Positions 44,626-54,492 of a stretch of DNA of 64,000 nucleotides are shown piece after piece. Made by a program: the position numbers and the translations under genes. Position 1 is the stretch's first letter, and every line of letters begins with the position of its first letter. Under the pieces are notes generated by a model. It ran no database searches. It had not been told where the DNA came from and saw only the letters and a list, made by a program, of their open reading frames with translations. The stretch is from Thereva unica (Eukaryota > Arthropoda > Insecta > Diptera > Therevidae): NCBI GenBank assembly GCA_949987705.1, contig OX465281.1:159416393-159480392 (forward strand). The letters are read 5' to 3'.

Positions 44626-45196
44626 TTCGATAGCTATGCCAACGCCCATACAAAAATGGACCATGTCCTTTTAAAAATTTATCTATTATTGTAAGAATAT
44701 TTTCATTGTGAATATTATATACGTCAATATGAACTATGTCCAGTGGTTTAGAAGGGGTTTCAGAATATCCGTATTGGACTTTGGGAGGATGTCTATCATA
44801 TTTCAGAAGTTGACATTTTTCGCAATTATTAATTGTCTTTGTAATTTTCTCTTTCATTTTTGGAAAGTAGTATGTTCTACGTAAGTAGTTAAGTAAGAGT
44901 TTCATTTATTCCACGATGATTGTGTTTTTGATGGTACTCATTTATTATTTGGTCCTGATGGTCTGGATCTACTACGTCGTTAAGTTTTTCAGTACATCTT
45001 AATAGGTTAAATGCTCTATTGTTCGACAAGAATTTGGAGTACACATTTTGTACAATTTTGAAAGTATCGTCGTCTGTGAAAATGGCTGTTAACTTACCAG
45101 GATATAAGTACTGTTTTAATATATTTGTTATAACTTCCTCTTCATGTAAATTTGGTTGCCTAAAAATGCGACGATGTTTTGTCTCGAACAATACAT

Positions 45197-45786
45197 TACG
45201 AGGTGTGGCTATTAAATAACGAGACTGACGCTGTAAAACATTTTATTTTTATTTCATACATTTTTACTTGTTATCACCTACAATATACACCCCTCCTCTA
45301 TCACTACAACGCTCCATGCGAATCTTCCATTGTTCGAAACAGTGCCGGAAGTCTTTTTCTGTCAGCTCCTTCAGGACCCGTGCCGCTTTCTCTTTCACAG
45401 CTTCAACAGACTCAAATCGTGTTCCTTTTAATGCAGATTTCACCTTAGGAAACAGATAGAAGTCGCACGGCGCAAGATCCGGCGAATAAGGCGGATGGTC
45501 TAACACTGGGATGCTGAATTTGGCTAGAAACCTCTTAACAGACAATGCGGAATGTGTTGCGACAATGCGTTGCTCTACTGTTACACTTAACATTTTTCCG
45601 GCGAAACAAAAAAACAACTCTAATGGGAACGAAGGCTACGGCTGTACTGATTTGTTTACAGAAGCGAGAGGCACTACATTCGAAAGAGAAGGCTTCACGA
45701 TAACAGCTGTTGGTTACTGGCGTTTGGCGCATGCGCACTTCTTCTGTAGCAGCGTCAGTCTCGTTATTTAATAGTCACACCTCGTA
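45197..45786 (-). mobile_element. mariner element with internal deletion
   Basis: The inverted ends CGAGGTGTGGCTATTAAATA (45199-45218) and TATTTAATAGTCACACCTCG (45765-45784) continue to GACTGACGCTG. They are flanked by TA on both sides. The total of about 590 bp is less than half of an autonomous mariner (about 1.3 kb). Confidence 0.9.
45264..45574 (-). pseudogene. mariner transposase, C-terminal third
   Basis: The minus strand reads HSALSVKRFLAKFSIPVLDH, YSPDLAPCDFYLFPKVK (third catalytic Asp of the DD34D triad), FESVEAVKEKAARVLKELTE and MERCSDRGGVYIVGDNK, ending in a stop at 45264. The start codon region (MLSVTVEQR, about 45590) is joined directly to this part, so the DNA-binding domain and the first two catalytic Asp residues are deleted. 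It cannot act as a transposase but could still be mobilised through its ends. Confidence 0.85.
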
Positions 45787-45821
45787 TATACCATAGGGGG
45801 TTTAACTATACTATTATGGGG

Positions 45822-46022
45822 CCCATCCACGGGCCAACTAGTTGCCCAAACTGAGTTGTGTTGGCACTGAATCGCAGCGTGTATGGGGCAGTTGGCAAAC
45901 TGATTTGACAGTTGGGGTTGCAGTTGGGATAAATCAAAATCTTTTAATTTTATGGGGGCGGGGCCTATAGTTTGGGCAACTGGTCGCGCTGTGTGTGTTG
46001 CAGTTTGGCAAACTACTTGCAT
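45822..46022. repeat. Possible small MITE
   Basis: AACTAGTTGCCCAAACTGAG near the left and TTGCAGTTTGGCAAACTACT near the right are imperfect inverted repeats. The interior repeats the CAGTTGGCAAACTG word. Boundaries are uncertain. Confidence 0.35.
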
Positions 46023-46197
46023 TAATTAAGCCTGAATTCGAAGTAATATTTTTTTTACAAGTTAATAAACATTGTTTGCATTAGTTTGTATTTAAATTAT
46101 AAAAATTAAATTAATTTCAGAATATTCTAAGAACAAAGTTGAAGCATAGTATTTATATTTTTAAAACAAATAAATATTTGTAACAATAATTAATAAA

Positions 46198-47287
46198 GGA
46201 GGTGGGTCAAAATTGCCCCAGGCCCGGCGCAAAAGAAAAGTATCTCAGATTATCGGCTATAATAAGTATAGAATTTCTGTATAGTTGTTATATCCCGTAA
46301 CTGTGGCTAAGGTGTTAATAATGCTATTTCTTTTTATTCGGGCGAAATGACTAATTAACCCTGTATTTTTGTAACGCCACCACATATCTTCATGTATAAG
46401 GTATCAGTGCACGCAGAATACTCCCACCTATCTAAAATTGTAAAAACGACGGTACCACAGTACCAACTTTCAGAGTTATGAGTCGTCAAAGTCAAAATTT
46501 TGTTGTTGTTTTTTTAACAAAAATGTCACTTTCAACCACCTTTTTCTCCAAAATATTCATAGTCAACTAATGTTTTTTTTTTCCCAGAATAAGAAAGCTT
46601 GGATTTTTTCCTATGAATAATGTCTAAACAATTTTTATGCTACGGCCTTTACTTTCGAAGTTATAAGCAATTTTAATACTAAAATTGGCGTTATTTCGTA
46701 CTTTTTTAGTACTCTTTTTCCTAAGCTTATGTCGAAAAGAACTAAGTGAAAAAATATCAAAGCCAAAATTGCTTGCGATTCCCGCAAATAAGGCCAGTTT
46801 TAGCATTTAAATTGCTTATAACTTCGACAGTAAGGCCGTAGCATAAAAATTGTCTGGACATTATTCATAGGAAAAACTCCAAGCTTTCTTATTCTGGAAA
46901 AAAAAAACATTAGTTGACTATGAATATTTTGGAGAAAAAGGTGGTTGAAAGTGACATTTTTGTTAAAAAAAACAAAATTTTGACTTTGACGACTCATAAC
47001 TCTGAAAGTTGGTACTGTGGTACCGTCGTTTTTACAATTTTAGATAGGTGGGAGTATTCTGCGTGCACTGATACCTTATACATGAAGATATGTGGTGGCG
47101 TTACAAAAATACAGGGTTAATTAGTCATTTCGCCCGAATAAAAAGAAATAGTATTATTAACACCTTAGTCACAGTTACGGGATATAACAACTATACAGAA
47201 ATTCAATACTTATTCAGCCGATAATCTGAGATACTTTTCTTTTGCGCCGGGCCTGGGGTAATTTTGTATGGGCTGTGACCCACCTCC
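46198..47287. mobile_element. Fold-back element, arms about 483 bp
   Basis: The left arm 46198-46680 and right arm 46805-47287 are reverse complements with few differences, starting GGAGGTGGGTC. The 124-bp loop contains CGTACTTTTTTAGTACTC and GTCGAAAAGAACTAAG. Arms and loop are related to the element at 54493-59655 (shared GAATACTCCCACCTATCTAA and TTTCCTATGAATAATGTCTA). There is no open frame of interest. Confidence 0.9.
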
Positions 47288-47739
47288 TTTTTAATTGATA
47301 TATAAATTTTTTCATTTACTTGTATAGATACCACAACAGGAGCTTCCAGATCATTTCACTCATAAGTGCATAACGTTCACTCTCAATTTTGTATTTCCGG
47401 TGGGTCCGTGCAATTTGTTTTATTGTAGCAGCAAAAGCCTTAATTGTTCATAACAAAACTACACTATCATGAACCTTATTTTGCTGTCCATTCAACGAAT
47501 CGTTACTACAATTAGTTACTACAAAAGTGTATAACTTTTTTTGATGTGTATGCTTGCTTTTCTCACCTGAGGTTAGAAAAACCGAAAACAGTTATGTATA
47601 TACAACCTTGTGTCCCTTTTGTGAAATGTTGATGACCTTTGGCCTGTTGTACTTACCGTTACACGTTTTCTTTTACTTTCGGGGAATATTTCTTGGTTTT
47701 GTGCTCATTTATGAGGGCAATAAAACATAAAGATTCCTT
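47288..47739. other. Spacer upstream of the MADF gene
   Basis: AT-rich sequence with no recognised coding region. It probably includes the left part of the Harbinger-type element and upstream sequence of its accessory gene. Confidence 0.4.
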
Positions 47740-47845
47740 CGTAACCATCCCTTTGTTGGATAGAGATGCAACTCTTGAGAAAACAAAGTGTTATTACGGT
47801 TTGGGATGACCTACTGGCTCACTATAGAAAGATAGTGCCGGAAGC
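47740..47845 (+). pseudogene. MADF-domain gene, 5' part (split by BEL-2)
   Basis: The last codons before the BEL-2 LTR read VWDDLLAHYRKIVPE. This fits the middle of a MADF domain. The continuation on the far side (SNLKQKIANIRTQYRRELQ, 61777 onward) supplies the next conserved segment. The BEL target duplication (GAAGC / GAAGT) lies at the split. The extreme N-terminus was not identified with confidence. Confidence 0.5.
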
Positions 47846-49307
47846 TGTTCCGGCGACACTAAAATAAAATCGCACCTGAAAAAAGCCAGCAAACTCCTGA
47901 AAGGAAAACTAAAAAAAACCGAAAGGGAATTAAAAAATAAAACACCAATTTCATTATTATTTTCCATTTTATTAAAACAACGAAGCAAAACTACATCGAT
48001 GCACAATTACAAAAAACTCACAAGTTAAAGGACAGCACTACACAACAACAAAAAAAAAACAACAAGAAATTCATACCTGGAAATAGAAAATAGTTAGTAA
48101 AGTACAAATATTAAACCTACAAATACTTACCTTTTTTAAAAAAGTTGAAAATTAAAATCCAAGGCGATGAAAGATTCATTCAAGAAAACCCATCCAGAAA
48201 GATGCCAAAAAGCCGTCGGCAAATCGACATCAGCAAAATCTGTAAACGAAAAATTAGTAAAAAATACAAACAAATTCCACTAAAACTCTTACCTGTCAAC
48301 CCTAATATGGATAATCCCAAAACTCCGCCTCATCATCCCCTCTAAATCGGTGCTAAAACCTAAAAATATAACTAAAATTAATAAATAAATGAAAATAAAC
48401 AAAGATAAAAATACTCACCTAGTTGCAACTCCATTTGACATCTGGAGGAAAAACAAGAACAGCTGATCGGACATTGCACGCAGATCTAGTACATAAACCC
48501 GAAATTATGTACTTCGAGAACGAAGCCCCCTACTACAGAATAGCCTCAACCATTATTCGAGGAGAAATAAATACCGACGCACAGACGGCGTTAAATCAGA
48601 TTGCTTTTAATCTTTCTAGAGTCTTGAACAAGAAGATAAAATCTGTATTGAGGTTTTAGCAATAAAGCAATTTCAAAGCCTAAGTATCGAACTTAGCATT
48701 CTGAAAAGACAGAATTGAGGTCTTTCCCAGTAAAGCCCGAATTAAAGACAGTTTTGAAGTCTTTAATACAGCAGTAACTTAATCACCAAAATTGATTTCA
48801 GCAGTTACTCTAACCAACCACAGAGGGACGAATTTGCGAAGAAACAAGGCAAAGCAGTCCAGCAAACACAACCAAGGCAGCAAGCAGCAACCAGGCAGCG
48901 AGCAGCAAGCAAATCCCAAGCGATTCACAAGAAACGAAACCAGAGTGCAGCAACACAAAGGTTATTCCTGGCTGTTCTAATTGCAGAACACATCAGTCGA
49001 AACATCAATCATCACGCTGACAGATAGGTGGCGTTATTCATTTAAGTTACCAGAGCAAGCAATATTTTGGTAATTTTTATTTACAAAACAAATACGAAAT
49101 TTCAAGTAATAAATAACGAATTAAAGATTGAATTGAATTATTTTGGCAATTTGTTGAATTTTTATTGAAGTTATATTTGAGAAAATCTAAGAATTAATTG
49201 CGAATAAATAGTAATTTTGATTTTGTGGAAAAGGTTATCTTTTTATTGAATCACACCCTTCCGGCACCTTTTTTATGAGTCAGAAATTAAATTGCTAATT
49301 CTGAACA
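47846..49307 (+). repeat. BEL-2 5' LTR
   Basis: It begins TGTTCCGGCGACAC and ends ATTCTGAACA, and is unusually long for a BEL element. It contains two plus-strand frames of 66 and 78 codons, present in both LTRs (48145-48345; 48423-48659), and a set of antisense splice consensus sites (48077-48441). The 3' copy differs by substitutions and small indels. Confidence 0.9.
48077..48441 (-). other. Antisense exon-intron-like structure in the LTR
   Basis: Reading the minus strand, acceptor CCTCCAG precedes ATG at 48441. Donor CTAG|GTGAGT (48418) is followed by acceptor TTTTTAG (48360), 59 nt. Donor ACAG|GTAAGA (48292) is followed by acceptor TTTACAG (48240), 53 nt. Donor AAAG|GTAAGT (48130) is followed by acceptor TTTCCAG (48077), 54 nt. 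The implied internal exons are 67 and 109 nt. The intron sizes are those of short insect introns. Joining the exons does not give one long frame from the ATG, so a coding role is not supported. The 3' LTR copy has lost the third donor (GT to TT). Confidence 0.5.
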
Positions 49308-49308
49308 T

Positions 49309-49326
49309 TGGTCCTTCGAGCCGGAT
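49309..49326 (+). promoter_or_regulatory. BEL-2 primer-binding site, tRNA-Tyr type
   Basis: TGGTCCTTCGAGCCGGAT, one base after the 5' LTR, is identical over its 18 bases to the primer site of BEL-1. Confidence 0.85.
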
Positions 49327-49365
49327 CGTGATTCAATAAGATAACTCAAGCCGCAATTCAGAAAC

Positions 49366-52300
49366 ATGGAAGAATTACTCGATCATCAAAAACGACTTCG
49401 AGAACGCATCGAGAAGGCATATCGCAACTTTTCCAAGGATGGACCAAGTAGAAAAACGGAAACATACTTCCAAAAGAAACTCGACGGTCTGGATGACGAC
49501 TGGAAAAAGTTCCGCGATAACGAGGAGAAAATAATGAGCAAAACGCTAAGTGAAGCCGAACACAAGCATCCATACTTCAAGGACGATTGGTACGCAGAAG
49601 TGGAGGAAACTTACATAAACACCTATTCCGCAATCAACGAAGAATACTTCAAGATCCGTCCAGCCGCAGACCCAAGAGCCGAGCAATCATCAACAGATCT
49701 AAATAATAGTCAAATTGCTCACCATAACAACGAGGTAAAACTTCCACGAATCTCAATACCCACATTCGCAGGCGACTATGCATCATGGCCATCGTTCTTG
49801 GACTTATTCACCAGCCTCATACACAACAAAGCATCATTATCAGGTGCTCAAAAACTCCAATATCTAAAGGCTCATTTATCTGGGGAAGCATTGAGACTAC
49901 TCAGCAATACATAAATAAGCGATGCCAACTATGAACCTGCATGGAATCTACTCGTTGATACTTACGACAATAAGCGAGCATTATTAAAGACACAGCTCGA
50001 CATTCTACTCAGCCAACCGAAGTTAAGTCGAGAGTCAGCACAAGGCATCAAGGAGCTGAAGACAAGGACCCACGAATGTCTCACCGCCATTGAGAATCTG
50101 AAAATCTCAACACAGAATTGGGACCCTATTCTCATCCATTTGCTTGTACAGAAACTACCGACCGAAACTCACGAGCAGTGGGAGCAATCCCAGAGTACTA
50201 AGTCAAGGCAAACCATTCCGACATGGCCAAAACTGCGTACTTTCCTCGAAACAAGATTCAGGACGTTAGAAGCTGTCAACAACCCATCAAACAGCAAGCG
50301 TGAACATCACGAGAGCAAAGCCAGGGAGCACCCAAGAAGAAGAACCCAAGCCTTCCATGTAGCAAATCAAAGCGTATGCATCCTGTGCAAAGGCGCACAT
50401 GCCATAGGGAAATGCCCCAAATATGTGCAGTTCAGCATCGATGATAGATTTAAAACAGTCAAATCAAAGGATCTATGCATCAATTGCCTGAGAGCAGGCC
50501 ATCGCTCATCACAGTGTCCCAGTAAAGGTAGGTGTTTCCAATGCGGAAAGACTCACCATACAACCTTACACAGAATCCAGTCAGCGAGTCAAACCAACAG
50601 CAGCGTTTCACCGCCTTCAAGTTCAAACGATGAATTACCATCCAACCAAACACAAACATACTTCGCTCAGGCAGCACCTTACGACTGCCGACAAGTACTC
50701 TTAGCCACAGCCCTGGTCACCGTAGTATCTCCAACTGGACGAGAGCAGGTCTGCAGAGCACTCATTGATCCCGGATCTCAATCCTCATTCGTACGTGAGG
50801 CAGTGGTTCAAGATCTACAACTCAAAAAGGAGCCAATACAAACCGCATTAAGCGTGATCGGTAACATGCCAGCGGGGAAAATCACAAAATGGGCCTCGCT
50901 GCAACTAAAACCACGAAACCAACAGGCGAAGAACATCCAGGTCCAGGCAATGGTAATTAACAAAATAACTAATCCATTACCAAATAGTGAATGTTCTAGC
51001 AAGGATTGGGCGCACTTAAAGGGTCTCGAATTAGCGGATCCAACGTTCCACAAGCCGGGTCACATCGACATCCTTTTGGGAGCAGATGTATTCCCCATGA
51101 TCATCTTGGCCGGCCTAAGGAAAGGCAACGAGGAAGCCCCAGTGGGACAAAACACGGTGTTTGGGTGGATCATCTCTGGGAAGACGACTCCAGCTGCACG
51201 AGCAAGCGCACATGTGAAAACATTCTTCACCGAGGTGACTCCTAACGACGAGCTAAAGAGATTTTGGGAACTAGAAGAACTTCCCCCAAGATCTAAGTGG
51301 ACAAATGAAGAAACTCGCTGTGAAACACATTTCAACAACAACGTCACTAGATGCAGCAACGGACGTTACCAAGTCCGGCTTCCATTTGTAGCTGATAAAG
51401 TACAACTTGGCGCATCAAGACACATCGCCATTCGAACATTGATGCAGATGGAGAAACGATTCCAACAAGATCCTGACCTGAAAGCAGACTAAGTCAAATG
51501 CATACAGGAATATTTGACGTTAGGTCACATGATGCCTGCCACCACCCTCGAATCAGCACTTCAAAATCAATTGCCCAACGACACAACAACATATCGATGT
51601 TGTTACCTGCCTCACCATGCTGTCATCAAACCGAGCAGCACGACCACCAAACTGAGAGTAGTTTTCGACGCATCCCGTCCGACTGCCAACGGAAACTCAC
51701 TCAATAGCGTATTATTGAATGGACCAGTGATACAAGACTCTTTGATGTCTACTCTCATGCGATGGAGAAAATATCGAATTGCTTACATGGCCGACATCGA
51801 GAAGATGTACCGGCAGATACGAGTTCATCCAGACGATGCCGATTACCAGCGGATTGTTTGGAGGGACTCACCAGATCAGCCTATACGAGACTACAAACTC
51901 TTGACTGTGACGTTCGGAACAAAGAGCGCTCCTTTCCTTGCCATCCGAACCATGCACCAATTGGCGAAAGATGAAGCAGAAATGTTCCAAATCGGATCCA
52001 ACGCTGTACTCAACGATTTTTACGTTGACGATTTGATGACTGGCGCAGATAACATAGAAGAAGCAAGACAGAAACAAAGGCAATTAATTCAGCTTCTCCG
52101 AGCTGGAGGGCTAGAGCTCCGAAAATGGGCCGCGAATCACAACACCATCTTGGAAGAAGTTCCGGCAACCGATCGAGAGGTCTCATTTCCACTCGCAGTG
52201 AATGCAGAAGAAGTCAAAGCTCTTGGCTTATTATGGAATCCTGCCAGCGATACACTGTCGTACAAGGTCAGCATGGAGTCAGCACCAGAAATATATACAA

Positions 52301-54459
52301 AACGGAAAATATTGTCCGAAATTGCGAAGCTGTTCGACCCCATCGGCTGGCTTACACCAGTAACAATTAATGCCAAAATTTTAATACAAAGTCTTTGGCT
52401 GACAAAACTCGACTGGGATGAAATAGTCCCGATCAACATCGATCAACAATGGCGAAAGTTCCGAGCAGACCTCCAAGTCATCCAAACTATTCAAATCCCG
52501 CGATGGATTGAAGCTCACAACAAAATCCAGAACATCGAAATCCATGGATTTTGCGACGCATCCATCAAAGCATATGCAGCAGCCGTATATATCCGGACAC
52601 AAGACGAAGACGGTAACTGCCATTGTCACTTAATCGCTGCCAAGAGCAAAGTGGCACCCATCAAGACCATCTCACTGCCAAAGCTAGAGTTATGCGGAGC
52701 GCACTTATTGGCCAAACTACTGGCGCAAGTAAAGGACGACATGAAGTTCGAGCAGGTAACTACACATGCTTGGACTGATTCTACAATTGTCATCGCATGG
52801 CTAAGAAAGCACCCATCATCATGGGAAACATTTGTGGCGAACAGGGTCTCACAAATACATCAGCTGCTAGACCAAAGTAGCTGGAATCATGTTAGAACAG
52901 AAGACAACCCTGCCGACTGCGCCACAAGAGGACTATCACCGAGTGAATTGAAACCACATAAGTTATGGTGGACAGGCCCTCATTGGCTCCAACAGACACA
53001 GGAGCATTGGCCCAAAAGGAAGGAAATTCAAGATACCACGGTGGGAGTACGAAAGACCACCACCAATCTGCATATCGAAGTAGATCCCTCCAATCACGAT
53101 CTGATCAACAAATATTCGTCATTAACGAAACTGCTAAGAGTCACAGCATATTGTCGACGGTGGTTAAAAACATCAAAATCATCATCCAGCCTTCCTCAGC
53201 CTAGCTACCTAACTTCAAGAGAAATCCAAGCAGCCCTACAGTGCTGGATAAAAAACGTCCAATCACAGGAATTTGAAGAAGAAATACGAGCAATACAGTC
53301 AAAACAACCAGTGTCCAGCAAAAGTAAACTCAGAAGATTGACACCGTTCCTCGATCAAGAGGGTATTTTAAGAATAGGAGGGCGCATCCAGAATGCCGAT
53401 ACAACATTCTCCGAGAGCCATCCCATTATCTTGCCAGAAACTAGCCCCCTATCCAAGCTCATCATCGACAATATACATCGCACGACATTACACGGAGGTA
53501 CGCAGCTAATGTTACACACGCTAAGACAGAGATATTGGATACTGAACGCACGAAACGCAGTAAGACGGCATAATCATCGATGCATGCAGTGTTTTAGGCA
53601 AAGAGCAGCAGGACAAACACAACTAATGGCCAATCTTCCGACATATCGGGTCCGTCCTGCAAGGCCCTTCGCTCACACTGGAGTGGACTATTGTGGTCCT
53701 TTCGAATTAAAATTATCCAAATTACGAAACGCTCGAAGCCAAAAGGGCTACATAGCACTATTCATCTGCATGGTGACAAAGGCCATCCACTTAGAAGTTG
53801 TCACCGACGCCTCCACAGAAGGATTTCTCACGGCATTCCGGAGATTCATCGCAAGACGTGGGCTATGTTCCGACATGTATAGCGATTGTGGATCCAACTT
53901 TCTCGGAGCAAACAATATGCTCACACGCTTTAAGATTGAAGCCAACAAGGCAAGGCAACAATTGGAGACGCAAAATTGACTTACGAAGAGCTTAGTACCC
54001 TCACAGCGCAGATTGAAGCTACGCTCAACTCGAGACCACTCACTGAATTAACCCAAGACCCAGACGACATATCGGCGCTAACCCCAGGACACTTCTTGAT
54101 AGGTGGTCCACTACTGACACCACCAGAACCTAGCCTACTCGACGCAAACATCAATCGGCTAGACAGATATCAATTCATTCAACGGTTACACCAAGGATTC
54201 TGGACACGCTGGAGCAAGGAGTACCTAAATAGACTCCAACAACGGCCAAAGTGGCAAAAACCCACGCCTGAAGTCGCAATCAATGATCTAGTTCTCATCA
54301 AGGATGAGACTGCCGCCATCTCGATGGCTACTAGGAAGGATCATAAATACTCTCCCTGGACATGACAATCTCATCCGGGTAGTGACTGTAAAAACAAGGA
54401 ATAATATCATCAAAAGACCCATCACAAAAATATGTTTATTACCAGCAACGAAATAAAAG
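49366..54459 (+). pseudogene. pol: BEL-2 Gag-Pol, two stops, deletion and frameshift
   Basis: The domains in order are Gag (ISIPTFAGDYASWPSFLDLF), zinc knuckles (CILCKGAHAIGKC ... CINCLRAGHRSSQC), protease (ALIDPGSQSSFVRE), RT (RVVFDASRPTANG; YVDD at about 52025), RNase H (IHGFCDASIKAYAA), and integrase Cys pair (HRCMQCFRQR), D (GVDYCGPF) and D (YSDCGSNF). TAA codons at 49912-49914 and 51490-51492 replace sense codons found in the nested copy at 55091. Near 53975 a deletion removes the integrase part with the catalytic Glu. Coding resumes in another frame (LTYEELSTLTAQIEATLN) and shifts again near 54318 before the end at about 54459. It is defective. Confidence 0.9.
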
Positions 54460-54492
54460 ATAGTTAAGACCAAAACCTCAAATTTATTATAC

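Larger units (their letters stand above)
42097..45196 (-). pseudogene. pol: Gypsy-C integrase, split by SINE and TIR element
   Basis: Minus-strand coding at 45191-44889 carries the linker and His pair (YHQKHNHRGINETL). 44880-44640 has the Cys pair (NNCEKCQLLKYDRHPP) and the first catalytic Asp (LDIVHIDVYNIHNE). Coding then breaks off near 44640. It resumes at about 42720 with the catalytic Glu region (GNSTVERFHSTLTEIYR) and the C-terminal part (NLTPFELMTGRTYKFNR ... EIVYDYNNRRNKMTPRAKK) to a stop at 42097. The region around the second Asp is lost or displaced. The env frame begins just after. A mariner remnant adjoins the upstream end at 45197. Confidence 0.75.

Noticed and set aside
45535..46022. 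Other frames around the mariner
   Set aside because: They overlap mariner ends and MITE-like sequence in non-coding frames and lack any domain.
46624..47120. Frames in the fold-back arms
   Set aside because: They are AT-rich chance frames that read through inverted-repeat arms on either strand.
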